Assembly (NCBI RefSeq): GCF_007993755.1
Contig: NZ_CP042467.1
Coordinates: forward strand, 4,984,001-5,048,000
Source of the DNA: Microvenator marinus
GTDB lineage: Bacteria; Myxococcota_A; Bradymonadia; Bradymonadales; Bradymonadaceae
DNA: 64,000 bases
Direction of reading: 5' to 3'
Shown: positions 26,253 to 34,922 of the stretch, piece by piece
How the letters are laid out: every line of letters starts with the position of its first letter
Position numbering within the stretch: the stretch's first letter is position 1
Translations under genes and position numbers: made by a program
Notes under the pieces: generated by a model
What the model was told of the DNA's origin: nothing
The model's database searches: none
What the model saw: only the letters and a program-made list of their open reading frames with translations

Positions 26253-26666
26253 TCCTGTTTTGTACCGCCGATCGGCGTGGCACTGCAACACGGAGCTGGT
26301 TTCCAAACAGGGTGAAGGTGCCTTTTAATTTTTGAATTCAGTCTTGCGACTTGATACTTTACGCCCTTTACACCGGGGCCAAAGTAGCCATGTTTGGCAT
26401 AGATTCAGATTTTCAGAACATCCCCAAGGTCAGTTTGCAGATTGTTGATAAGTGTCCTTCTGGAGGCGGAACAGCGGTGGTATCAACCGCCTCCGTTAGT
26501 GCGGGGGCTTTGCGGAAGAAGATTAGGTTGAGTTCACCGACTACGCAGATTCACGGAAGGTGCCTATATGCTCGCATGGTGGGGCAGAGTGTTCCGAGTG
26601 GTGGATGGAAGGTTTGGGCTGCAACCATGGCATTCTCAAACGATCCCGATTTGCATTGAGGTGGCT
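26253..26666. other. Long intergenic region without a convincing gene
   Basis: These 414 bases separate the TetR start from the small lipoprotein gene. An open frame at 26351-26659 has no ribosome-binding site and no recognisable protein features. The only structure seen is an 8-bp inverted repeat (GGAGGCGG at 26462-26469, CCGCCTCC at 26487-26494) with a nested 5-bp alternative (GCGGT/ACCGC). The region presumably holds the promoters of the divergent genes, and it may contain decayed coding sequence. Confidence 0.5.
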
Positions 26667-26999
26667 ATGAGAAACACGGTTCTGGTTTTGTTTTTGGTCG
26701 TGTTGTGCTTTGGATGTGTCGAAGAGGAAATCGTTCTGGCGTACCGGTATGACCCTGAAAAGCTCTGTCTGGTGGACTCCGATTCACCCATTGAAGTTGC
26801 AAGAAGGGAGCCGAAAGGACCAAATCCAACCACTCTCTTACGACCCACTTGCAGTATTAACGAAGACAGGCGTCTAGTTAGTTTTCAGACCTACTTCACC
26901 GAAGAGTTCGTGGATTGCTATCATGTTTGGGAGGAGGTCGTTTATTGGGAGGAGGTTCCGGGAAAGACGAGTATCTCAGATCTTGAGTGCCAAGATTGA
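26667..26999 (+). CDS. Small lipoprotein, copy 1 of a tandem pair
   Basis: 110 residues from ATG 26667 (GAGG 5 bases upstream). The signal MRNTVLVLFLVVLCFGC ends in lipobox CFGC (Cys17). The mature part has a YRYDPEKLCLVD motif, CSINEDRRLVSFQTYF, and a C-terminal VWEEVVYWEEVPGKTSISDLECQD. No known family. It is a paralogue of the next gene and shares nearly identical DNA over the last 70 bases and just beyond the stop. A lipid-anchored periplasmic or surface protein is likely. Confidence 0.65.
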   Translation: MRNTVLVLFLVVLCFGCVEEEIVLAYRYDPEKLCLVDSDSPIEVARREPKGPNPTTLLRPTCSINEDRRLVSFQTYFTEEFVDCYHVWEEVVYWEEVPGKTSISDLECQD

Positions 27000-27058
27000 A
27001 CTTGTCGCTGGATGCGGAACGAAGCGCCCTGATCGCGGGTCGCAAGTAGGTGTTTGCA

Positions 27059-27394
27059 ATGAAGTATGTACTCGTTTGCCTGGTTTTCCTTTGGGGGAGT
27101 TCGGCCTGCGTTGAGGATCAAGAGGAGGTTGTAGCCTACGAGTATGACCCAGCGAGGCTTTGTGTCGTAGATGCGAACTCACCCGTAGTGCTTGCTCATC
27201 GTGAGCCCCGTCAACGAAACCCCCTGCTATTCATCAGTCCCACTTGCAGCATCAATCAGGAGAGGCGCCTCGTCAGTTTTCAGACATACTTCTCCGAGGG
27301 CTTCGTAGACTGCTCTAGTATCTGGGAGGAGGTCGTGTACTGGGAGGAGGTTCCGGGAAGGACGAGTATCTCAGATCTTGAGTGCCAAGATTGA
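27059..27394 (+). CDS. Small lipoprotein, copy 2 of a tandem pair
   Basis: 111 residues from ATG 27059 (AGG 8 bases upstream; GTG 27050 is an alternative). The signal ends in SSAC. The mature sequence repeats the landmarks of the previous gene: YEYDPARLCVVD, CSINQERRLVSFQTYF, and a C-terminal block differing by only a few bases. The identity runs to the bases just after the stop (…GATTGAACTTGT), which marks a tandem duplication of about 395 bp. Function unknown. Confidence 0.65.
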   Translation: MKYVLVCLVFLWGSSACVEDQEEVVAYEYDPARLCVVDANSPVVLAHREPRQRNPLLFISPTCSINQERRLVSFQTYFSEGFVDCSSIWEEVVYWEEVPGRTSISDLECQD

Positions 27395-27411
27395 ACTTGT
27401 TGGGATGAAGG

Positions 27412-27430
27412 CTCTAGAAGAGCTCTAGAG
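27412..27430 (+). terminator. Hairpin downstream of the lipoprotein pair
   Basis: CTCTAGA and TCTAGAG form a perfect 7-bp stem with a 5-base loop, 18 bases after the stop codon. The nearest T-run (ATTTTT) begins about 11 bases further on, so termination by the standard mechanism would be weak. Confidence 0.4.
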
Positions 27431-27460
27431 GGGAGTTAAAATTTTTCTTGGGAAAAGTGT

Positions 27461-27489
27461 TTGCATAGCAGTCGAAAAGTGTCTACCTT
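27461..27489 (+). promoter_or_regulatory. Sigma-70 type promoter of the Cys-rich lipoprotein gene
   Basis: TTGCAT (27461-27466) and TACCTT (27484-27489) are separated by 17 bases and lie 44 bases upstream of the ATG at 27533. Both boxes match the consensus at four of six positions. Confidence 0.4.
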
Positions 27490-27497
27490 TTCAAAAA

Positions 27498-27513
27498 GGG
27501 CCAAAAATGGCCC
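27498..27513 (+). promoter_or_regulatory. Inverted repeat in the 5' leader (possible operator)
   Basis: GGGCCAAAAATGGCCC is a perfect 6-bp inverted repeat with a 4-base centre. It lies just downstream of the predicted -10 box and 20 bases before the start codon, a position where a bound repressor would block transcription. Confidence 0.4.
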
Positions 27514-27532
27514 ATTATGACGAGGTGAGAAA

Positions 27533-28795
27533 ATGAAACTGAAGAAGATGAATTGGATTTTGGTGCTTGGCCTTTTGGGAGGACTTGGTTGTTCGGACGA
27601 TCTGAAGAGCGAAGAAAATAATCCCGACACCACGTGTGGGGCTGGAGAGTCCGTAGAGGTTGGTGGCGACAGGGCGTGTGTGTATCGAAGCGAGCTTATC
27701 GAGGAAGGCTTTGAGTGTCCGGCCTCCCTACCCACTGGATTTTTGCTCGGTGGTGGTGGCGTGGCATGTGTGGTGGGGCAGACCATGCCCGACTTGCTTG
27801 CTGAGCGTCTGGGAGAGCTCGGATATGGGCCAGAGAGCCCGGAGTGTTTTGGTGAGAATCCTGATTCCTCGTGTTTTTACACCACGGAGCCGGAGGAGGG
27901 TGGGGCGTTTGATTTAACCGGTGCCGCCAAGATTGAGTATCGCACCTATGAAGAGACGCTGAGTGCCTACTGTGTCAATGTGGGCGATGTGCTGGAGTTT
28001 TCGCTCGACCTTGAGACCAACGCCATTCAGTTTGGGATCGGCATTGAAGGCGAGGAAGGCTCGGACCGGTGCGTTAATGCTGGCGTTCCGTGTGTTGAGC
28101 GCGCAGGCTTCAGGCTGGAGCTGACTGAGACACAGGTGGATGAAATCGAAGCGCTCGTGGCAGCGGTTCCAGCACCTCAATGCACCGCAGACCCTGAGGT
28201 GGTTTGCGGCGAGAGCTGTGTGATTCCTACTCTTTTGGTGGATTCACAAGAGGTTTCGGACCTGTGCTGCGGGACCATGGTGGAAGGTTTCCGCGAGGCC
28301 TTCTACGCGGTGGTAGACTACGTCAAAACGTTGCAACCTGAGGAAGTACCGGTCTTTGATAACGCGGATTCTTTTGCAACGCTGACCTACACCACGGGGC
28401 CCGGCTTTGGTTACTGCATCAACGAAGACCAAATCGTGAGCTCGACCATCACTAGGCAAGGCGACGGAACGCTCTCGGCAGAGGGTTTCTACACGGCGGT
28501 CGGCACGGAGGGCGTGGATGAATGTCTTCCTGATACGAACGATGCGTGTTTGGTGTCTACGGCGTTTGGCCCAATGACCTTGGGCGCCACAGCGCAAACC
28601 GAACTCGAGGCTCGACTCGCCGTTCTTCCCGCGCCGATGTGCATGGAAGAGCCGGGCTTAGTCTGTGACCCATGCATTATCCAGACGCTCACGCTCGACC
28701 AAACCGAGGTCAGCGGGGATTGTTGCGGCAATACGCTGCCAGGATTTGGGCCTGCGTTCTTGGATATTGTCGAAAGCATCGAGGCCGCGCGATGA
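27533..28795 (+). CDS. Cys-rich lipoprotein with an internal duplication
   Basis: A 420-residue lipoprotein (signal ends LGGLGC). Two related modules of about 150 residues are visible. Each begins with a beta-rich region that follows a 'YxTxxExxxxYCVN' or 'TYTTGPGFGYCIN' segment, and each ends in a PAPxCxxxPxxVC…CxIxTLxxDxxEVSxxCCG block followed by a helix (FREAFYAVVDYV; FGPAFLDIVESI). More than twenty cysteines suggest disulphide-stabilised surface exposure. The stop overlaps the next gene as ATGA. No family recognised. Confidence 0.65.
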   Translation: MKLKKMNWILVLGLLGGLGCSDDLKSEENNPDTTCGAGESVEVGGDRACVYRSELIEEGFECPASLPTGFLLGGGGVACVVGQTMPDLLAERLGELGYGPESPECFGENPDSSCFYTTEPEEGGAFDLTGAAKIEYRTYEETLSAYCVNVGDVLEFSLDLETNAIQFGIGIEGEEGSDRCVNAGVPCVERAGFRLELTETQVDEIEALVAAVPAPQCTADPEVVCGESCVIPTLLVDSQEVSDLCCGTMVEGFREAFYAVVDYVKTLQPEEVPVFDNADSFATLTYTTGPGFGYCINEDQIVSSTITRQGDGTLSAEGFYTAVGTEGVDECLPDTNDACLVSTAFGPMTLGATAQTELEARLAVLPAPMCMEEPGLVCDPCIIQTLTLDQTEVSGDCCGNTLPGFGPAFLDIVESIEAAR

Positions 28796-29517
28796 GTTCA
28801 GGCTCCGAGGAAAATTCGGACCTATTGCATCGACGAATCATGTTCTCGATGTTGGGACCCGCGGCCTATCTGGCCGCGCGCCTCGACTTTCCGTTGAAGG
28901 AGCTCACACACTTCATGCGTTTGAGCTACGTGCGTGAACTGCGGGCATCTGGCGTCACGTTGGCAGAAGCCGCGGAGCGGATTGAGGTCAGCACTCGTAC
29001 TCTCAAACGACTCAACGCTGAGCTTCGCTCGGACTTCTTCCTACCGGAGATCGAGCAGACTTTGGCGCGTAGAATTGAGTTCATGGTTTGGGCCGAGCCT
29101 CAAAGTCAGGCCAGGATTTCTCAACTTCTTCCGGGCGTTGAAGTCTCCGAGATTGAGCTCGCCCTCGCAACTCTTCTGGATGAAGGGCGAGTAGAGATGG
29201 TGGAGGAGGGGAGAACAGCTAGGTATCGCGCGGTTAAACAGGTCACTAGTCTTGTGAGCGAGAACTTTGCGAGACGAATCGGCGCGCTCAATTCTCTGGT
29301 CCAGAACGTGGCGGAAACGGTCGTTGCACGTTTTATAGAGCCGCGTACGGGTTCTTTTGCGCGAACCTTGAACTTCAGGGTACGCGAAGAAGACCTTGTG
29401 GAGCTTGAAACTGCATATCGAGAACTTCTCGATCGGATGTTGGAACTCGAGGCCAAGGCAGATTCCACGTCCGTTCCCATCCGAATGTCCGTGCTTTGGA
29501 CCCCGGTCGACGAATAG
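28792..29517 (+). CDS. Helix-turn-helix protein, possibly DUF6502-like
   Basis: 241 residues from ATG 28792, overlapping the lipoprotein stop by four bases. Residues about 45-75 contain a helix-turn-helix-like segment, VTLAEAAERIEVSTRTLKRLNAELRSDFF. A second winged-helix-like region follows at about 100-150, with IELALATLLDEGRVEMVEEGRTARYRAV. The C-terminal half is helical. The layout resembles DUF6502-type regulators, but the assignment is tentative. A DNA-binding protein translationally coupled to a surface lipoprotein suggests local control. Confidence 0.55.
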   Translation: MSSGSEENSDLLHRRIMFSMLGPAAYLAARLDFPLKELTHFMRLSYVRELRASGVTLAEAAERIEVSTRTLKRLNAELRSDFFLPEIEQTLARRIEFMVWAEPQSQARISQLLPGVEVSEIELALATLLDEGRVEMVEEGRTARYRAVKQVTSLVSENFARRIGALNSLVQNVAETVVARFIEPRTGSFARTLNFRVREEDLVELETAYRELLDRMLELEAKADSTSVPIRMSVLWTPVDE

Positions 29518-29600
29518 CCTTTCGGCGAGTATTTAAGGGCGATTTTGGGGTTGAAAGTGTGGAATTGGTGTTCAGTTTGGAAACACTTCAAATAAAAAGC

Positions 29601-29628
29601 TTGACTGAATTGTGAACGTTTTTAGTTT
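29601..29628 (+). promoter_or_regulatory. Possible promoter of lon
   Basis: TTGACT (29601-29606) and TAGTTT (29623-29628) are spaced by 16 bases, 65 bases before the lon start. The match to the -10 consensus is weak, and no heat-shock (sigma-32) consensus was clear. Confidence 0.3.
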
Positions 29629-29693
29629 TCATTCATCATTCAATTGATGCGGATGTTCTGCACTCGATTGAAGGTATGACTAAGGAGACAAAG

Positions 29694-32054
29694 ATGACGT
29701 TGCAAAACGAATATAGAAACGTAGTTGGCCCGCTTCCTCTGATTCCTTTGAGGAATATGGTGCTTTTCCCGAAAGCCGTGCTTTCCATCAATGTGGGGCG
29801 GCCCAAGAGCGCTGAGCTCGTTCGCGGCTTGAATCAGGGCGATCTCGTTGTGCTTGGTGTGCAACGTGAGGCGAAGATTGAGGAGCCCGAGCTCACAGAT
29901 GTGTTGCCGGTTGGGACCTTGGCAAAGGTGGTTAAGGTGGTCCGCCAAAAGCATGGATTCACCATGGTAGTTGAGGGAGTTGTGCGCTTCCAGATTGAAG
30001 GGCTCGCGAGCGCTGATACCTGGCTTGCGAACGGTCGGGTGGTGGAGGACCAGGGCGATATGGCCGAGGCATCCGTCTATGCAGAAGTCCTTGTGGAGTC
30101 CGTTCAGAAGATGGTCGAAGAGAGCGGTGGCGCGCTCGAGATCGAGTTTGAAGGGGCGCCCGGTGAGTTCGCCGACCGCGTGGCCGCCACGTTGAGTCCC
30201 GGCATGGATCACGCCATGGACCTCTTGATGACCTTCGATGTGCAAGAGCGCCTGCGAGCGTTGACGAGGCTCATCGGCGAGCTTCGTGCACAGACGGCTG
30301 TGCGCCAGAAGATCGAGTCCGAAGTGCGCAACGAGCTTACCAAGAATCATCGTGAAGCGGTGCTTCGCCAGCAGCTCAAGGCTATTCAGAATGAGCTCTC
30401 TGGGGACGAAGAAGACGATTTGAGCGAGCTTCGACGCCGGCTCTCCGAACGCGACTTCCCCGAAGATGCTCAGAAAGCCGTAGACAAAGAGCTCAAGCGC
30501 CTCGAGAGCCTTGAGCCTAATCAGGCTGAGTTTGGAGTGGTGCGAAACTACCTTGAATGGATGGCGGACCTTCCGTGGGGCGTCTCGGCTGCGGACGAAG
30601 GCGATGTGGACGCGATTGAGGCACAGCTCGATGCGGACCATTTTGGGCTCGATGACGTCAAGGAGCGCATTCTCGAGCATATGGCGGTCTTGCAGCTCTC
30701 GGGCAACCCACGCGGCACCATTCTTTGCCTTGCGGGCCCTCCCGGGGTTGGAAAGACTTCACTCGGAAAGTCGATTGCGGATGCCACCGGCCGGCCGTTT
30801 GTGAGGATTGCTCTGGGTGGTGTTCGAGATGAAGCCGAGATTCGCGGGCACCGTCGGACCTATGTGGGAAGCCGTCCGGGAAGGATCGTGCATGCTTTGA
30901 AGAAGGCAGGTGCGTCCAACCCAGTCATCCTTTTGGATGAGGTGGATAAGCTCGCGAAGGGCTGGTCGGGAGACCCTGAGGCCGCCCTCTTGGAGGTTTT
31001 GGACCCGGAGCAAAATGCGTTCTTCCAGGACCACTATCTGGAGGTGCCGTTTGACCTTTCGAAGGCGCTTTTCATTGTGACGGCCAATAATTTGGAGAAT
31101 ATGTCAGCGCCTTTGCGCGACCGTCTCGAGATTATTGAGGTGTCTGGATATACGGTTGAGGAGAAGGCCCAGATTGGTCAGCATCACCTCCTGCCCAAAC
31201 AGCGCACTGAGCATGGAATTGCCGAAGACCAGTTGACGGTCAGTGATGATGCGTTTCGAGAGGTTATCACGAGCTATACGCGCGAGGCTGGAGTTCGGCA
31301 GCTCAACCGCCTTGTGACCAAAGTTTGCCGTTCTGTGGCGCTCGAGGTTGCCAGAAAGGGCTCGGACGGTGCGGTGCGGGTTGAGGTAGAGGACGTTGAG
31401 AAGTACCTCGGAAAGCCGAAGTTCCAGTCCGAAGTTGCTGCACGTACCGCTTCGCCGGGCGTTGCAACGGGGCTCGCGTGGACGCCTGTTGGAGGTGATA
31501 TTCTCTTCATTGAGACCTCCAAGATGGGTGGCGCGGGCCAGCTTCAAATCACCGGTCAGCTTGGTGAGGTGATGCAGGAATCGGCCAAAGCGGCGCTGAC
31601 CTATGTGAGGAGTCATGCGGATGAACTCGGCGTCGACCCGGCGTTTTTGAAGACGCACGATGTGCATATTCACGTGCCGGCCGGGGCCGTTCCGAAGGAT
31701 GGGCCGTCTGCAGGTGTGACGATTTTCACCGCCCTCACCTCGTTGTTGACCGGCCGAGCCGTAAGGTCGGATACGGCGATGACGGGCGAGGCGACGTTGC
31801 GTGGTCGTGTGATGCCTGTGGGAGGTATCAAGGCCAAAGTCTTGGCAGCCCACCGTGCGGGGATCAAGCGTGTTATCCTACCGCTACAGAATCGCCGAGA
31901 CCTGGACGAGGTCCCGGATTCTGTGAAGGCTGAGCTTGAATTCCACTTCGCCGAGGATATGTCCGAAGTGCTTGAGTGGGCCTTGCTCGATGCGGATACG
32001 CCGTTGGTCGGGACTTCACTCGATGTCGACCACAAAACGGTCATCGAGGGCTAA
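29694..32054 (+). CDS. lon: ATP-dependent protease Lon
   Basis: 786 residues from ATG 29694, which follows AAGGAG with a 6-base gap; ATG 29676 lies upstream of that site. The N-terminal substrate-recognition domain (LPLIPLRNMVLFP) extends to about 200, followed by a coiled region. The AAA+ module has Walker A GPPGVGKTSLGKS (about 350) and Walker B ILLDEVDK, and the C-terminal protease domain has KDGPSAGVT with the catalytic Ser and the Lys about 45 residues later. It degrades damaged and regulatory proteins in the cytosol. The last 39 bases overlap a convergent lipoprotein gene. Confidence 0.96.
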   Translation: MTLQNEYRNVVGPLPLIPLRNMVLFPKAVLSINVGRPKSAELVRGLNQGDLVVLGVQREAKIEEPELTDVLPVGTLAKVVKVVRQKHGFTMVVEGVVRFQIEGLASADTWLANGRVVEDQGDMAEASVYAEVLVESVQKMVEESGGALEIEFEGAPGEFADRVAATLSPGMDHAMDLLMTFDVQERLRALTRLIGELRAQTAVRQKIESEVRNELTKNHREAVLRQQLKAIQNELSGDEEDDLSELRRRLSERDFPEDAQKAVDKELKRLESLEPNQAEFGVVRNYLEWMADLPWGVSAADEGDVDAIEAQLDADHFGLDDVKERILEHMAVLQLSGNPRGTILCLAGPPGVGKTSLGKSIADATGRPFVRIALGGVRDEAEIRGHRRTYVGSRPGRIVHALKKAGASNPVILLDEVDKLAKGWSGDPEAALLEVLDPEQNAFFQDHYLEVPFDLSKALFIVTANNLENMSAPLRDRLEIIEVSGYTVEEKAQIGQHHLLPKQRTEHGIAEDQLTVSDDAFREVITSYTREAGVRQLNRLVTKVCRSVALEVARKGSDGAVRVEVEDVEKYLGKPKFQSEVAARTASPGVATGLAWTPVGGDILFIETSKMGGAGQLQITGQLGEVMQESAKAALTYVRSHADELGVDPAFLKTHDVHIHVPAGAVPKDGPSAGVTIFTALTSLLTGRAVRSDTAMTGEATLRGRVMPVGGIKAKVLAAHRAGIKRVILPLQNRRDLDEVPDSVKAELEFHFAEDMSEVLEWALLDADTPLVGTSLDVDHKTVIEG

Positions 32055-32729
32055 CCAGCCGCCCTGGCCAGGATTTCCTACAAACACCCACCAGATTCTC
32101 TCTGGTGGGTGAAATCGTTTGGCCAGATCTTCCTGTGAAAAGTCACCCGTAAAGCGGTCCGGGTCTGGGCACAGGCCTTCAACGAGCTTTCCTCGAATCC
32201 CCATGTAGCAAAGGCCTGAGCCCGCATACATGTACACAATGACTTGTTCTCTTGGGTTCAACTCGGTGTAGAAGACTTCTTCGCCTGTTCGGTATTCAGC
32301 GGTCACGAGATAGCCTTCGACCTCGGTACCGGTCTTCGCCTGGTAGAATCTGGGCCGGTACACGCCCACCACAGACTGAGTCCATCGTACAATTTCGCCG
32401 GGTTGAAAGATGGCCTCGGCGACCGGAATGGAGTTTAGGGACGGGATATCTGCCAATGGGACGGGCGTAGATGCGGCGTCCCAGCGTGCGGTAAAGCGCC
32501 TGCCTTCCTCCTGCAAGGGCCATCCTGGTAGTAATGCCAGCGCTTCGGGATGATGAGTGGGTCTTTGTGGGGCTTCTTTTTCGATTTGGATTCTGCCGGC
32601 CATTTGGGCGTTTCTGGCTTGTTCAACTTCGGCAGGTGGTTTGCCTACAACTTCCTCTTTGGGGGTTGAGCAGCCAAACAAAAGTGAGAGTGCGACGCTA
32701 AGGGAAATAGAGAACCTGGTCATCACCAT
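32016..32729 (-). CDS. Lipoprotein of unknown function
   Basis: 237 residues from ATG 32729 with GGAG 5 bases upstream. The signal ends at lipobox LFGC (Cys20). After a disordered Lys/Pro/Glu segment, a beta-rich domain (about 75-235) contains FQPGEIVRWTQSVVGVYRPRFYQAKTG and ends …PERIWWVFVGNPGQGGWLALDDRF. No known family. It overlaps the upstream kinase-like gene by 32 bases, so both are made from one transcript, and it overlaps lon at the 3' side. Confidence 0.65.
   Translation of the reverse strand: MVMTRFSISLSVALSLLFGCSTPKEEVVGKPPAEVEQARNAQMAGRIQIEKEAPQRPTHHPEALALLPGWPLQEEGRRFTARWDAASTPVPLADIPSLNSIPVAEAIFQPGEIVRWTQSVVGVYRPRFYQAKTGTEVEGYLVTAEYRTGEEVFYTELNPREQVIVYMYAGSGLCYMGIRGKLVEGLCPDPDRFTGDFSQEDLAKRFHPPERIWWVFVGNPGQGGWLALDDRFVVDIE
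32085..32111 (+). terminator. Strong hairpin just after lon, inside the convergent gene
   Basis: CACCCACCAGA and TCTGGTGGGTG form a perfect 11-bp stem with a 5-base loop, 30 bases after the lon stop codon. On the plus strand it is followed by AAATCGTTT rather than a T-run; on the minus strand TTTG follows. It lies within the coding sequence of the lipoprotein gene and probably shapes the 3' end of lon mRNA, as a terminator or stabiliser. Confidence 0.5.
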
Positions 32730-34815
32730 GGAGACTCCGGAGGGTATCGATTCTTTTGAGTAGTTCTGTTCTTCTGGCCCAGAATACCTTTAAACGTTGT
32801 TCTTCGGTACCTTCGAGGCCGATATCTTCGAAGAGAATCGAGTCTGCCCAACTCGGGTCGAGGCGGCGCACCGAGAAGACCATGGACCTCGAGAATCGTT
32901 GAACGGGGTCGAAGCGTTGGTCCACGCGTGAGGAAGAGAGCGTGTGAAACGCCGCACCATTATCGAGCGAAATCATTCGCCCGTCAGCGAAGTGGTTGTT
33001 GACGCCAAAATATTCCTCGCGCTCGCTCCAGCGGTCCCAGTTATTGGTCAGGTAGTCGAAGACGAAGATATTGGAGAGCTGGCGAGCGATGGACGAGACC
33101 GGCGCCCCGTTGTGCTGGCGTAAAATCGCCCTGACGACTTCGCCGTCGCGCAGGTGTTTGATGGGCGCGATTTCTTCAGCGAGCGTGTTGTGGAGACGAG
33201 TGGGGTCCGCTTCGGCGCTGAGCCATGGTTGCCAGAGGTCCGGGACTTCGACGGGGAAGTCTACGATGGTTGGGACCCAAACTTTGAGGACGCCGTAGAG
33301 CCACTCCTCCGGGCCGTTTGGTCCAGCTTCTTCCACCCAGTTGAGGTCTACGAACCGAGCCTGATATTCGCGTTGGTGGTCAGTCTGAGCAGGGTAGAGC
33401 CGCTCGAAGTCTTTGCGGGAGATCCGGGCCGTCTGGCTTTGGGGGACGAGGAACTCGCAGACCACGATTTGGCAAAACCGCCACGCTGCGACTTCCGAGC
33501 GCCAGCCGTCTCCCCATTCCTTCTGGGCGGGCTTGAACACATGTGTGTTTTCGCCGTCCTTTCGAAGTTTTAAGGATATGGAGCGACCACCTCCGAGCGG
33601 AAGAATAGAGTCCACGTCCAGGGTAGCGATATCGATGATATTGGGTCGAAGCGACGGGTCAGAGTCGATGCTTTGATCGAAGAGTTTTTGGAGTCTTGAG
33701 TCTTCATGCCGAGACATCGCGCGCAGTGTGAGCATGCGGGCATCGTGGAATTGCCGAGCTCCGAGCTTCGCCTCGACTTCCAACACTACATAGTCGAGGT
33801 TTTCAGGGGCTCTGAGCAGGAGTTCGCCGATGAGTTCCCATGCCGCCCCGAAGTTGTTCGCCTTTATCTGGGCATTGGCCTCCTCGTAGAGCTCTTCCTC
33901 GGACTTGGCGCGCAGCTTGGCGATGCTTTTGGAAATTGCCTCGGCGCGGCCTTCTGTGAGGACAGCCTGGCGAATGGCCTCAGGTGGCTCAGGTGTGGGT
34001 TCGATGTATTCGACTCGCGTTTCGGGCTCGCGGCTCAAAGCCCAGAAAGCCGTGGCTAAGGCGGCAAGGATAGCGAACGCCCCGGCCAGCCTAAACACCC
34101 CAGACGTGAGCCGTCTCCGGGGTTTAGGTTCTGGGCCTTCAAGGCTTTCTAAAGCTCTTTGGGGCTCTGGCAGTTCCGCGGGTTCAAAGAGCTCTACGCG
34201 CTGAGGAATCGGTATTTCTTCCACGACCTCCGGAGGTCGCGCAAGTATTGGTTCTACTTGTACTTCCGCCAAATCCTCAGATGGATCCAAGACGGCTTGA
34301 AGTTCGGGTTCTGCTTCTTCAGGAGACGGATCCCGCGGGATTTCAGGGACTTCAATGTTTTGCTGAGGCTCTGGAATTTCCGGGATTTGTGGGTTTTCTG
34401 CGATTTGTCCGCGAGCCGGGACTTCAAGGATGTCTAGGTTTTGCGGGGGCTCCGGTGGTTTCTGGACTTCAAGGGTTTCAGCGTTTTGCGGGAGAATCTG
34501 GAGATCTGAGGGTTCAACGATTTCGACCGAAACTGGTTTCTGTTCAACTTCTACTTCCGTAAGATCCTCAGTGGATTCCATAACGTCTAGAGGCTCTGGC
34601 TCTACTTCTTCTTCTACTTCGCGCGCGACCTGAGCATGGGCGGTTGATGTTCCAAAAATCTCAGCGTGGGAGATGCTTCGCACGGTGCTTTCTTCGGGCA
34701 CGGAGATCTCGTGCCCGCATTTTCGGCACGGCACGGCCGAAGGCCGTGTGCGGCGGATGGTCAATCTGAATCCTGCCCCGCAGTGATGGCATCTTATTTC
34801 CAATGTAGAACTCAT
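32698..34815 (-). CDS. Zinc-ribbon membrane protein with FAM20/PI-kinase-like catalytic domain
   Basis: 705 residues. The N-terminus is a zinc ribbon (Cys9, Cys12, Cys30, Cys33). A long Pro/Glu-rich low-complexity region follows (about 65-230), then one transmembrane helix (240-260) and a C-terminal domain outside the cytoplasm. This has a helical segment (300-380) and, from about 395, a kinase-like fold. A strand with HVFKPAQ could supply the nucleotide lysine (Lys428). IFVFDYLTNNWDRW (583-596) gives a catalytic Asp594-Arg, and MISLDNGAAFH gives the metal-binding Asp618. This order is that of FAM20C/HipA-type kinases. It overlaps the lipoprotein gene downstream, a possible substrate. Confidence 0.6.
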   Translation of the reverse strand: MSSTLEIRCHHCGAGFRLTIRRTRPSAVPCRKCGHEISVPEESTVRSISHAEIFGTSTAHAQVAREVEEEVEPEPLDVMESTEDLTEVEVEQKPVSVEIVEPSDLQILPQNAETLEVQKPPEPPQNLDILEVPARGQIAENPQIPEIPEPQQNIEVPEIPRDPSPEEAEPELQAVLDPSEDLAEVQVEPILARPPEVVEEIPIPQRVELFEPAELPEPQRALESLEGPEPKPRRRLTSGVFRLAGAFAILAALATAFWALSREPETRVEYIEPTPEPPEAIRQAVLTEGRAEAISKSIAKLRAKSEEELYEEANAQIKANNFGAAWELIGELLLRAPENLDYVVLEVEAKLGARQFHDARMLTLRAMSRHEDSRLQKLFDQSIDSDPSLRPNIIDIATLDVDSILPLGGGRSISLKLRKDGENTHVFKPAQKEWGDGWRSEVAAWRFCQIVVCEFLVPQSQTARISRKDFERLYPAQTDHQREYQARFVDLNWVEEAGPNGPEEWLYGVLKVWVPTIVDFPVEVPDLWQPWLSAEADPTRLHNTLAEEIAPIKHLRDGEVVRAILRQHNGAPVSSIARQLSNIFVFDYLTNNWDRWSEREEYFGVNNHFADGRMISLDNGAAFHTLSSSRVDQRFDPVQRFSRSMVFSVRRLDPSWADSILFEDIGLEGTEEQRLKVFWARRTELLKRIDTLRSLHGDDQVLYFP

Positions 34816-34922
34816 CGCGGCATATCTTACGGTGCGTTCGGGCCCGTGTCGAAAATTGCGTGCCTGCCCTTAAGCTTGCCTTTCGAGTTCTCGTGCTTAG
34901 TTTTAGTTTGTAAGCGCAATGT

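Noticed and set aside
26351-26659. 102-residue plus-strand open frame
   Set aside because: No ribosome-binding site, no domain or signal, and it ends just before the lipoprotein start; likely chance.
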